A stretch of 64,000 nucleotides of DNA, taken from positions 3,658,001-3,722,000 of the forward strand of contig CP121336.1 in assembly GCA_043553855.1 (NCBI GenBank), in the 5' to 3' direction. The DNA is from JAUIAS01 sp030425395. GTDB lineage: Bacteria > Pseudomonadota > Alphaproteobacteria > Rhodobacterales > Rhodobacteraceae. The translations under genes were made by a program, and so were the position numbers. Below are positions 55,556-63,504 of this stretch, piece by piece; the first letter of the stretch is position 1, and the number at the start of each line of letters is the position of its first letter. The notes below the pieces were generated by a model. It made no database searches. It saw only the letters and a list, made by a program, of their open reading frames with translations, and was not told the DNA's origin.

Positions 55556-55905
55556 GTCTTGTCACCCGGTTCTGCGTTGGCGCTGATCACAATAATGCGC
55601 GCCGCGTCCTTGCTTCTGTTTTCGATAGAACGCGCCTCTCCGGCTGCGATCCGGCAGGACTCCATCGCTGCCAAGGTCACGGTCTGGGTATCGGTGATGA
55701 CGGTGATTTCACCGCTCAGCACGACATAGACCTTTTCGGTGGGGGAGGCTGCCGTCGTGGCCCCGCCACCGGGAAGGAATATGGAGAATCCTACCCAGAA
55801 ATGTTCGTTCGGGGAGGCGTTCTTGCCCTGCAGCGTCGAGGCGACCATGCCGTGATGGCCCGGTGCCTCGTAGGCCGAGATGTCGGCCAGCTTAACCACG
55901 TCCAT
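55552..55905 (-). CDS. Cupin domain protein
   Basis: A 117-residue single cupin. The barrel has FWVGFSIFLPGGGATTAASPTEKVYVVLSGEITVITDTQTVTLAAMESCRIAAGEARSIEN, with cupin motif 1 lacking the usual His-x-His metal ligands, so it may be metal-free or a binding protein. It lies immediately after the tandem cyclase gene (stop and start adjoin) and overlaps the SDR gene by four bases. Confidence 0.82.
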   Translation of the reverse strand: MDVVKLADISAYEAPGHHGMVASTLQGKNASPNEHFWVGFSIFLPGGGATTAASPTEKVYVVLSGEITVITDTQTVTLAAMESCRIAAGEARSIENRSKDAARIIVISANAEPGDKT

Positions 55906-57477
55906 TTATGCGTCCTCCGGGTTTTGACTGATGATCGGGTCTTCAAACGCCACGACACGCACGAACGATCCGTCGCCGCCCTGCCATTTCCAGGGAAAGG
56001 CCGCGAAGGTCAGCCGCCTGCCGGACAGCGCATCGAGATCGCCGCCGATGTTCTCGATCCCCGGAATGCCGTTTGTCATCATGATCTTGTGCGCGGGTTC
56101 CCAATGCGGGAAATCATCGATCATGTTGCGCCCGGTTTCAGCCTTGTATTCGTCGATCAGGCTTGGCTGCATAGGCCCTGGCCCGTGGGGGCCGAGATAG
56201 GTGCCCAGCGGATGGTCGAGCGCCTGAACGTCGATGCCAACCAGCTTGACGCCCTTTTCAACAAGCCATTCTGCCGCCTCTTTGTAGAGGCCTGGCGAAT
56301 AGGCGTAGTAGTCGGGATTGTCGCCGTAGTGTTTGTGATATCCGGTATTGATCATGACGATGTCGCCCGGCCGGATTTCCGGTGTTGCTGCTTCGAGGTC
56401 AGCGGCCGTGATCACTTCCCAGCGTTTCTTGGGAATGGAAACGACCACGCCGGTTCCAAAAAATTTCCACAGGTCAAACCCGGTGATGTCATGGGTTCCG
56501 GCCAGCACGTGCAGGGGGCAATCCATGTGGGTGCCACGATGCATCACCGTGCTCATATGCAACACAAACGCGCCGTCGCGGGCATGGAACTGATGCCGCT
56601 TGAAATCGTGCACAGGGTTCTTCCCCGGCCACATATTTACGTCATACCCCCAATCATGGGTCAGATCGTGATGAGCGACTTGCGCTGTTTTGGCGGGTTC
56701 AGACGCATTTGGATCGCGGATTGCGACGACCCGCACGATGCTCGCATCCCCTTCTTTCCAGCGATAGGGCGTGGCCACGACCGTCAGTCTTTGGTTTGAA
56801 ATGTCGCTCAGCTCGCCGCCCAGATCCTCGATCGTGGGAATGCCCGCCTGCAGGAGCACCCTGTGCGCCGGTTGCCATTCGGGGAATTGTTCTGAAGGGT
56901 CGATGCCGGTTTCCGCCTGATATTCGCAGGCCAATCGGCGCAGCAAAGGGCCGCCGCGCTGCGGCCCCAGTGATGTCGCAAGGGGATGGTCGATGGCTGC
57001 GGTATCCGTGCCGACCAGCTTGACGCCTTTGTCGATCAGGTATTGCGCCGAAGCCAGGCTAAGACCGGGTGCATGTGCATAGTAGGGCTGATTGTCACCA
57101 TACTGATGATGCCAGCCCGTATTGATCAAAACGATGTCGTCCGCCTGTATTTCGACTCCGCAGGCTTCAAGATGCTCAGGCTCGATCAGGTCCCATTTTC
57201 CGACATCGACACCCAATACGACGGCGGGTCCAAAGAAATGGTTCAGCGGAACTGCACCAATCGGCGCTGCCATCGGCACCAAATGAAGCGGCGCGTTCAC
57301 GTGGGTGGATGCGTGCATCGTGGTCGAAAACCGCTGGGTCAGCGTACCCATCAGCGCGTGGAACGACCCGCGTTCGATGGTGACGCCCGGATACCCCGGC
57401 CAGACCGGTGTCCCATGCCCCCAGGGCTGTGATAAATCAAAGAACTCCAGTCCGGTGTTCGGATCGATAGATGGCAT
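55906..57477 (-). CDS. Tandem cyclase-family (kynurenine formamidase/isatin hydrolase-like) hydrolase
   Basis: A 523-residue protein made of two copies of the cyclase domain (Pfam cyclase/kynurenine formamidase family), about residues 10-255 and 270-520. The start is the ATG at 57477, five bases after GGAGGG. Domain 2 has the metal signature HRGTHMDCPLH (313-323); domain 1 has HASTHVNAPLH (55-65), with Asn where the ligand Asp is expected and Ser for Gly. Both halves share INTG(W/Y)H...YGDN, a DHP motif and an EYxAETG segment. Normal family members are about 210-260 residues. It is the first gene of the operon, divergent from a LysR gene. Confidence 0.86.
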   Translation of the reverse strand: MPSIDPNTGLEFFDLSQPWGHGTPVWPGYPGVTIERGSFHALMGTLTQRFSTTMHASTHVNAPLHLVPMAAPIGAVPLNHFFGPAVVLGVDVGKWDLIEPEHLEACGVEIQADDIVLINTGWHHQYGDNQPYYAHAPGLSLASAQYLIDKGVKLVGTDTAAIDHPLATSLGPQRGGPLLRRLACEYQAETGIDPSEQFPEWQPAHRVLLQAGIPTIEDLGGELSDISNQRLTVVATPYRWKEGDASIVRVVAIRDPNASEPAKTAQVAHHDLTHDWGYDVNMWPGKNPVHDFKRHQFHARDGAFVLHMSTVMHRGTHMDCPLHVLAGTHDITGFDLWKFFGTGVVVSIPKKRWEVITAADLEAATPEIRPGDIVMINTGYHKHYGDNPDYYAYSPGLYKEAAEWLVEKGVKLVGIDVQALDHPLGTYLGPHGPGPMQPSLIDEYKAETGRNMIDDFPHWEPAHKIMMTNGIPGIENIGGDLDALSGRRLTFAAFPWKWQGGDGSFVRVVAFEDPIISQNPEDA

Positions 57478-57580
57478 GAATCCCTCCATTTTGCAGGGAT
57501 CGTGACGGAGTTGCCCATCGGTCGTCCAATCGAACCTCGGCATTTAATCATTACAATTTTTTATTGTTGAACTTTCGGAT

Positions 57581-57599
57581 TTGCATAGTGTTGCTGCAA
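57581..57599. promoter_or_regulatory. Candidate LysR-type operator
   Basis: TTGCA and TGCAA form an inverted repeat separated by 9 bases, in the gap between the divergent LysR gene and the tandem cyclase gene. LysR regulators often bind short dyads of this kind. Its position just before the regulator start and about 100 bases from the operon start fits control of both. Confidence 0.45.
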
Positions 57600-57632
57600 C
57601 GGGTTGCGAATTGGGAAAATCGGGCACCAAGA

Positions 57633-58610
57633 ATGATGAATGCTGATGACAAACACATTGGGGGCAGTGCCCCTGATGCACCGGGCGATGCGCTTGATGC
57701 ACTGTCCCGAATTGACTCGCGCCAGTTGCGGGCATTTCTGGCAGTCGTGAGGCACAGGAACTTTACCAACGCGGCCGAAGCCTTGAACGTCACCCAACCG
57801 GCCTTGTCACGCAGCGTGCAACTGCTCGAAGATCGCCTCGGCGTTCGGCTCATCGAGCGTACGCCCAAGTCTTTTCAGCTCACCCGTTTCGGCAATGCGG
57901 TCTTTGACCGTGCCATGGCGATCGAGCGACACTCCAATCAGATATTCTCTGAAATCAATGCTTTGCAGACAGGGGCTGAAGGCAAGATTTCATTGGGTGT
58001 CGGCCCCAGTTCCATCGGGGTTCTGGCCCCGGCGATCACCGCCTTTCAGAACGCCCGTCCCAGCCTGCAACTGCGTGTTCTGCTCAATAGCATGGAAAAG
58101 AACTATCAGGCGCTGCTTGATGGGGATCTGGACGTGATCTGCACCGCTCTAAACTTTCCGGACCATCGGCGTCTGGTAACTGAGGAGTTCGTCAAGGTCG
58201 AAAACATCATTCTTGCCAGCGCGGAACATCACCTAGCCGGGTCATCGGCCGTCAAGGTCAGCGAACTCGCGACCTATCCGTGGATATTCTTTAGCGACGA
58301 CGCCATGGGATACCAGCGTGTTGCCGGGTTTTTCGCGGCGAACAATGTCTCCCCTCCCGTTGCCGCCATCGAATGCAACGCGCTGGACGCCATTTTCAAG
58401 CTGCTGAAGAGCGGGCCTTACCTGGCAAGCGTGCCGTCCGTGGTATTGCCGGATGCGCGTCGGGCAGGTCTCGACCGGCTGGAAACGGAAGGGGCGTTCT
58501 GGAGTGTCGCAATCGGCATCGCGTATCTGCGCTCGGCCAATCCACCACCGGCCATCACCGCGTTTGGCCTCGCGCTGCGCAGGCACTTTGAAGTTGCTGT
58601 CAACGTCTGA
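57633..58610 (+). CDS. LysR family transcriptional regulator
   Basis: A 325-residue regulator from the ATG at 57633 (or 57636). The winged HTH is RQLRAFLAVVRHRNFTNAAEALNVTQPALSRSVQLLEDRLGVRLIERT (about residues 31-78), and the rest is the periplasmic-binding-like effector domain with ISLGVGPSSIGVLAPAITAFQNARPSLQLRV. It is divergent from the catabolic operon that ends at the sulfatase, so it most likely controls that operon in response to a pathway intermediate. Confidence 0.92.
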   Translation: MMNADDKHIGGSAPDAPGDALDALSRIDSRQLRAFLAVVRHRNFTNAAEALNVTQPALSRSVQLLEDRLGVRLIERTPKSFQLTRFGNAVFDRAMAIERHSNQIFSEINALQTGAEGKISLGVGPSSIGVLAPAITAFQNARPSLQLRVLLNSMEKNYQALLDGDLDVICTALNFPDHRRLVTEEFVKVENIILASAEHHLAGSSAVKVSELATYPWIFFSDDAMGYQRVAGFFAANNVSPPVAAIECNALDAIFKLLKSGPYLASVPSVVLPDARRAGLDRLETEGAFWSVAIGIAYLRSANPPPAITAFGLALRRHFEVAVNV

Positions 58611-58813
58611 CCTCGACCGGGCCAACCGACCGCCGACAGAATTCTACCGACACATTCCCCGAAGCGGAACCACTAACCCAAATGCGAATCTGCGATAACT
58701 AACCCTCGCTGCCTAGGTTGCGAGTTGATGAAAGGTTATAATTCGATCCGAAATCCACTTGCAAATTGAACAAAAAATATACATTTTGAATAAGCATTAA
58801 TACTTTTCTATTT
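58611..58813. other. AT-rich intergenic stretch
   Basis: Between the LysR gene and the converging hypothetical gene. GC drops sharply after about 58680, with runs such as AATTTTGAATAAG-like AT sequence. No gene is seen. It forms the left part of an AT-rich island that runs to about 59560. Confidence 0.6.
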
Positions 58814-59302
58814 TTAGTCCAAGTTTTCGTTGCGGTGATTTGAATCAATCAGTTCGGTGTGCATTGCCTCTACTGCGGTTTTCAAAAGATCTAATGGCAC
58901 TAATAAAGTTCCATCATCAAATTTATACATCGGAGCTTGAGCTCTCGTGCATATCATCTCATCACTGCGACTTTTTATTTTTTGTCCAGAGCGGGCGACA
59001 ATGCTCTCAGGTTCTTTTTGTGGAGTTAATGGGTCTGTTAAGCCCAAAAATTCCCTTTCTTTGTCGATTCTTCCATGTTTATGCGCATTTGCAACGGCCT
59101 TCAAATATTTGAAATTTTCAAATTTCTCAGAAACACGATTTCTAACATTGTTAAGTGTGTCTCCTTTTTGCATCGCGATCCAATCTGCTAAATGAAAAGT
59201 GACAATAGCTGCTGACATTATAAACGCTCGGTCGTTTTGACGGCCTTCAAGCTCTTTCAAAATTGGCCGAACGACCTCTTCAAGGTACCCATGCGCGTCC
59301 AC
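58814..59302 (-). CDS. Hypothetical protein in AT-rich island
   Basis: A 162-residue protein of unknown function. The start is GTG at 59302 with GGAGGT eight bases upstream, which supports a real gene. It is mainly helical, with MSAAIVTFHLADWIAMQKG and a KYLKAVANAHKHGRIDK segment. The HxxDW and ANAxKH pattern resembles a group of conserved hypothetical proteins. The AT content and codon use differ from neighbours, suggesting recent transfer. No mobile-element remnants are seen. Confidence 0.7.
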   Translation of the reverse strand: MDAHGYLEEVVRPILKELEGRQNDRAFIMSAAIVTFHLADWIAMQKGDTLNNVRNRVSEKFENFKYLKAVANAHKHGRIDKEREFLGLTDPLTPQKEPESIVARSGQKIKSRSDEMICTRAQAPMYKFDDGTLLVPLDLLKTAVEAMHTELIDSNHRNENLD

Positions 59303-59671
59303 TATTTTCTACCTCCGTTCCAAATATCTTGCCACCTTATTCAGTTAAGGATTGAATATTTATATTTCCAAAAATCTTCCGAGGCCTATCGATCAGTGAG
59401 GCTAATTACATTTTTTTCTCTTGATTTGAAGTGCTCTAATCATAGAGCTTTCCACGCTGACCGATAGGATAGTGAGTGTTTTCTGTTGAATACATCAAGA
59501 TCCGAAGTAGGGAAACGGACCAATCTTTAAAAGGTCTGCTATCTGCGCATCGCGGCCATTCCTTATCGTCGCACCAAACTTCTGCACTCCGCCCATCCCC
59601 ACATCCACCACCTCCTGTCCCGCGCATTCCCGCCGGCTTGAATCGGGGAACGGTGTTGCTCGTGGCCGATC
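59303..59671. other. Intergenic region, 369 bases, AT-rich then GC-rich
   Basis: It continues the AT-rich island to about 59560 and holds the promoter side of the hypothetical gene at 58814. Several short frames are present but none is credible. The right part, from 59560, returns to normal GC just before the Spy-like gene stop. Confidence 0.5.
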
Positions 59672-60304
59672 TCATTCGCACCCGTTGTGGTGGCGCCACA
59701 TGGTGGGGTTGTGGCCTTCGGGCACCTTGGCGCATGGATCGTCCGCATAGCCGCGCAGGATCTGGTATTTCCGGATTTGGTCGGCGCTGAGCATCTGCGG
59801 TGTGGACAGGTGTTTGGAGAGATGGACAAAGCGCAGCGCGGCGCGGGCATCTGCGGCTTCGGCAAGCAGCTGGCGCAGCGCGTCTTGCGACAGGTCGGAA
59901 CCGGCGAATGCGGTGCTCAGGGCGGCTTCGGCGGCGATAAAGCGGTCACCCGCCGCGATGGCCTCTGCGCGCATCTCCTGATAGAGCGCGGTTATCGCGT
60001 CGACCTGGTCCGCTGTCAGCCCCAGTTCATCGCTGAGTTCAAGCAGATGCGCCGGGCCGGGCTTGCCGTTCAGCTCTGCCGGCAGGGCCAGCCCCCAGCC
60101 GCCGCCCTGCCGGATTTGGGCGATGTCCTCCTCCGAAAGGCTTTTGATGGCGCGTTGTTCAAAGCCTGCGTAGGGGGCTGTCGCGTCGCCATGCTGGTGA
60201 GCGTTTCCCGCGCCGTTTGCGTTACCGTGGCCCTGCGCCAGGGCAAAGGCGGGGATCAGGGCGATCAAGAGGGCCGTGGGCAAGGTTCGTTTTGCAAGAG
60301 ACAT
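59672..60304 (-). CDS. Spy/CpxP-like periplasmic protein
   Basis: A 210-residue exported protein. Signal peptide (LPTALLIALIPAFALAQ, cleaved near residue 23), a His/Gly/Asn-rich segment (QGHGNANGAGNAHQHGD) that could bind metal, then a helical domain with LTADQVDAITALYQEMRAEA and LSADQIRKYQILRGY, the LTxxQ motifs of Spy/CpxP family chaperones and metal sensors. It follows the metallo-beta-lactamase-fold gene after three bases, so the two are probably co-transcribed. Confidence 0.75.
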   Translation of the reverse strand: MSLAKRTLPTALLIALIPAFALAQGHGNANGAGNAHQHGDATAPYAGFEQRAIKSLSEEDIAQIRQGGGWGLALPAELNGKPGPAHLLELSDELGLTADQVDAITALYQEMRAEAIAAGDRFIAAEAALSTAFAGSDLSQDALRQLLAEAADARAALRFVHLSKHLSTPQMLSADQIRKYQILRGYADDPCAKVPEGHNPTMWRHHNGCE

Positions 60305-60307
60305 GCG

Positions 60308-61228
60308 CTATTCCCATTCCATTTGTTCAAAGACCGTTTGAGCGTTGCGGCGCGCAAGTGCTTCGAATTGTTCAAGATATGCAAAACCGCTCTGATCGAC
60401 CTCGACAGATCCGGTGATGTCGCCGCCATCGTCTATGTAGGTCCGCATGCGGTCACGAAGATTTTGCAGATAGTCGCGCGTGTCCGCCTGCGCGCGTGCA
60501 AGCGTCGTGGCGGGGCCATGTCCCGGCACCAGATGCGCAGGGTTCAGGGCTTCGATGGCCGCGAAGGCCTCCAGCCAAGATGCGCTGTCCGAAAACCCCA
60601 TGACGCCGACGATCCGCCCGACATAGACGATATCGCCTGTAAAGACCGTGCGTTCCTGCGGCACCCAGACGAAGCTGTCCCCCGGGGTATGCGCCGCCGC
60701 AACGTGGTGAATTTCGATCCGGCGCCCACCAAGCTCAAGGGCATGGTCGTGGTCAAAGGTCACATCTGCATAGGTCGGTTCGGTCCCCGTCAGCCCATCG
60801 CCAACCAGTTGTGACAGCATGGTAAGCTGCAAGGAACCACGGTCCTTGTGGTCGGTGATGGCGTCTTGCGCGGCGATGACGGTTGCGCCGTGTGCTTTCC
60901 AGTACCCATTCCCAAGCCAACGGTGATCCTGTCCGCCGGTGTTGATGACATAGACAACCGGTTGGTCGCTCAATGTTCGAACAACGTCATGCAGCATCGC
61001 GGCCCCGGCCCAAGTTCCGCCCGGATCTACCAGAACCGATCCCTCGCTTGTCTCAATCAGGCCGAAAGTGGCGTTGTTGCCAAGGTTTTCAGGGTTGCGC
61101 TGTTCGGCCGGACCTTCGATCGCCCAGATGCCGGGGGCAACAGGCTGCACAGACCGGACTTGTGCAAACGACATGGCGGGCAATGACAGGAATAGCAGGG
61201 CGGCGGCGGTTTTCAACAAAGGCAGCAT
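60308..61228 (-). CDS. Exported metallo-beta-lactamase-fold hydrolase with altered metal motif
   Basis: A 306-residue protein with GAGGAC upstream and a signal peptide (TAAALLFLSLPAMSFA, cut near residue 22). The fold is an MBL: FGLIETSEGSVLVDPGGTW, HTPGDSFVWVPQERTVFTGDIVYVG and LNPAHLVPGHGPATTL. The HxHxDH site reads NTGGQDHRW at about 96-104, so the first two metal His are missing while Asp-His, the third His and the later Asp and His remain. This matches a subgroup where one metal site is altered. Substrate unknown. Confidence 0.83.
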   Translation of the reverse strand: MLPLLKTAAALLFLSLPAMSFAQVRSVQPVAPGIWAIEGPAEQRNPENLGNNATFGLIETSEGSVLVDPGGTWAGAAMLHDVVRTLSDQPVVYVINTGGQDHRWLGNGYWKAHGATVIAAQDAITDHKDRGSLQLTMLSQLVGDGLTGTEPTYADVTFDHDHALELGGRRIEIHHVAAAHTPGDSFVWVPQERTVFTGDIVYVGRIVGVMGFSDSASWLEAFAAIEALNPAHLVPGHGPATTLARAQADTRDYLQNLRDRMRTYIDDGGDITGSVEVDQSGFAYLEQFEALARRNAQTVFEQMEWE

Positions 61229-61286
61229 TTTGGTCCTCGGAGAATGAAAGTTGGTCGTGGTCTATCAGGTAACCCATGTCGCTGAT

Positions 61287-61300
61287 ATGATTATAATCAT
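61287..61300. promoter_or_regulatory. Perfect palindrome upstream of the MBL-fold gene
   Basis: ATGATTATAATCAT is a 14-base perfect palindrome, 59 bases before the MBL-fold start. It contains TATAAT on both strands, so it could be a -10 element with a bound regulator. The GNAT gene at 61481 starts on the other side. Confidence 0.5.
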
Positions 61301-61480
61301 GTCGGCCGGGCATTGGGCGTTTTGGCGTCTGGCCTGTCCGCGGACTGGGATGCGGTGCCCGCCGCTGAGCCGCCGGAACCGTCCTGCCGCCGGAGCATTC
61401 GTTTTCGAAACAGAGAAGGCGGAACGGTCATTCACACTTGATGATTTCTTGACACCGCCGGGGATCAATCAAATGCTGGA

Positions 61481-62296
61481 ATGATGCAAAAAACCGATCC
61501 CGAGTATTTTGGCAGTTCCGATCAGCAACGTCTTCAGATGCGTGCCGATCATCTTTGGCACCTGTTGCGCGACAACCCCGAATACACGTGCCACGGCCGT
61601 GTTGTGGGGCTTGCCGAATATAGCGAGGACAACCTTGAAAAGCAGATTGCACTTGCGCGTCTGCAAGGGGCTGCGCCGCTTGACGGGTTGCCAAGGGAAC
61701 ACCTTGAAACGCGCCGTGCAGCGTTGGAGCGCGCAGGCTTGGTGACAGATGTCTACGATCACTGGGAGGGGGCGGCGGCGACGTTTGATGCCGCTGATGA
61801 CATTCTGAGCAAACGTGAATTGCCCGCCGACCTCAACGCCTGCGCAATATCGGCGGATACGACGATAGACGATCTGAGGAACCTCGACCGTCTTACCCAA
61901 AGCTGTGATGTCTTTCTGCCCATGGGATCATTCCTGCGGGGCCTCCAAAGGCCGAGCGTCTTTCTCTATGCGAAGGACCAAGATGGGCGTGTGGTCGGTG
62001 CGGCGGCGGCTGTCGCCCAGTTCCATGACGTCCATGAAAAAAGTGGAATGGTGTGGTGGGGTATGCTGACGACGGATGCCCGACGGCGCGGCGAGGGGAT
62101 CGCGCTTGTTTTGGGTTCCATGGTCCTGCGCGATGTTCGGCAGAAGCTGGGGTTATCGCAATGCTTTACCGGGATCCGCACGGGAAACCTGCCTTCGGAG
62201 GCGGTGTGTTCAAAGTTGGCGCTGTCGCGAACGAACTCGGTTGATCTGCTGGCGATCAACCCTGAGTCATTTGGCGGCGGACAGATAACCAAATGA
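61481..62296 (+). CDS. GNAT family N-acetyltransferase (two-domain), paralogue of 48142
   Basis: A 271-residue protein starting at the ATG at 61481 (MMQKTDPEYFG). The N-terminal region (RADHLWHLLRDNPEYTCHGRVVGL) aligns with that at 48142, and the C-terminal GNAT core has WWGMLTTDARRRGEGIALVLGSMVLRDV and GIRTGNLPSEAVCSKLALSRTNSVDLLAI. It is a duplicate or distant relative of that protein. Substrate unknown. It converges on the YaeQ gene. Confidence 0.8.
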   Translation: MMQKTDPEYFGSSDQQRLQMRADHLWHLLRDNPEYTCHGRVVGLAEYSEDNLEKQIALARLQGAAPLDGLPREHLETRRAALERAGLVTDVYDHWEGAAATFDAADDILSKRELPADLNACAISADTTIDDLRNLDRLTQSCDVFLPMGSFLRGLQRPSVFLYAKDQDGRVVGAAAAVAQFHDVHEKSGMVWWGMLTTDARRRGEGIALVLGSMVLRDVRQKLGLSQCFTGIRTGNLPSEAVCSKLALSRTNSVDLLAINPESFGGGQITK

Positions 62297-62319
62297 TATC
62301 TGGGCGTTCTGCCTTGGCT

Positions 62320-62865
62320 CTATTGCGCGCCCTTCCAGACTTCGGGTGTGACATAGACGAGGTTGTCGTCAACGCTGACCATCACCTCACCGTCCTGAAT
62401 ATTGATCTGTAGCTTCATTGCGCGGCTGGCCAGTTTCGACAAGGCGTCCGTGTCGGTCTGTGTGAAATTCATGACCTGCAAATTGTCGAAACGGGTGGTG
62501 CTGTTCTTGATTTTGTCCCACCACATTTCCGCAACCCGCCCGCCATAGGCATAGACAATGACGTTCGCAGCCTTGTTGCAGGATTGGCGGATGATTTTAT
62601 CACTTGGCAGGCCAAGCGCGATCCATTGATCAATCTCGCCACTCAGGCTTTTGCGCCAGATATCCGGCTCGTCACCGGTGGACAGTCCTTTGGTCATCTC
62701 AAGATGCTCATGGGCATTCAGGGCAAAGGCGACGATACGCACCATCATTCGTTCATCGGTTTCCGAGGGATGTTTCGCAACCGTCATTTTATGGGTCTCA
62801 TAATAGTGGCGATCCATGTCAGAGACCGACAGTTCGATTTTATAAATGGTGGCATTCTGCGCCAT
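62320..62865 (-). CDS. YaeQ family protein
   Basis: A 181-residue protein starting at the ATG at 62865 (MAQNATIYKIELSVSDMDRHYYETH). It carries the YaeQ pattern TVAKHPSETDERMMVRIVAFALNAHEHLEMTKGL, GDEPDIWRKSLSGEIDQWIALGLPSDKIIRQSCNKA, and VYAYGGRVAEMWWDKIKN. YaeQ has a nuclease-like fold, and in E. coli it was reported as an RfaH-suppressor; its function is not known. Confidence 0.92.
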   Translation of the reverse strand: MAQNATIYKIELSVSDMDRHYYETHKMTVAKHPSETDERMMVRIVAFALNAHEHLEMTKGLSTGDEPDIWRKSLSGEIDQWIALGLPSDKIIRQSCNKAANVIVYAYGGRVAEMWWDKIKNSTTRFDNLQVMNFTQTDTDALSKLASRAMKLQINIQDGEVMVSVDDNLVYVTPEVWKGAQ

Positions 62866-63121
62866 GATCTGTCCCAAACCTCCAAGGATCGGTTTGCCTA
62901 CACCGTCTTGCCCTTCTTGGGAAGCGGATAGAGGCCGCCAATGCGCGCCGAGAGTGCCGCCGCACGGACGCTGCCAGATGAGCCGCGTACCGCGCGGCTT
63001 GTGGGAGAACCAACGGATCGGGTCTTGTGATTGTCTTATGGACAGGCTGCGAAACTCCGGCCTTGTGGAGCATATGCCATTTCAGGCATGACAGGCGCAG
63101 CGTCTGCGAAAGGTCTGAACC

Positions 63122-63286
63122 ATGGATTACTCAAAATCGGGAGCACCGAATATGGGCAAAAACAAGCCCCGCCACAATGAACACAACGCAAAAGGCACCG
63201 AGAAGAACCCGTTTGGCCAGAAAACCGCCAAAGCCGATCTTCTGGCGCGAATGAAGGCAGCGGCCGAGAAGAAGGAAAAAGGGTAG
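63122..63286 (+). CDS. Small Lys/His-rich protein
   Basis: A 54-residue frame. The better start may be the second ATG at 63152 (MGKNKPRHNEHNAKGTEK), giving 44 residues; GGGAG lies nine bases before it. The protein is very basic, ends in KADLLARMKAAAEKKEKG and has a short amphipathic C-terminal helix. I recall small proteins of this type in Rhodobacteraceae, but this is not confirmed. No function is known. Confidence 0.6.
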   Translation: MDYSKSGAPNMGKNKPRHNEHNAKGTEKNPFGQKTAKADLLARMKAAAEKKEKG

Positions 63287-63504
63287 GGGGTGTTCGGGCG
63301 GTTCCCGCCCATCCTGCAAGTCGCGGTGACGCTCCGCCCTGAGCGCAAGCCAACACATGCCGCGCCGTGCACCGAAGTCGGTTCTTGAGGGGCTGGGCCA
63401 AACCCCAGACCGATGATCCCGCACGCGCGATGAGTGCGGAAATATCGGAAGCCGTCTACGACAACATCCGACCAACTGCGCGCTGACTACGCCTGTTTTT
63501 GCAT

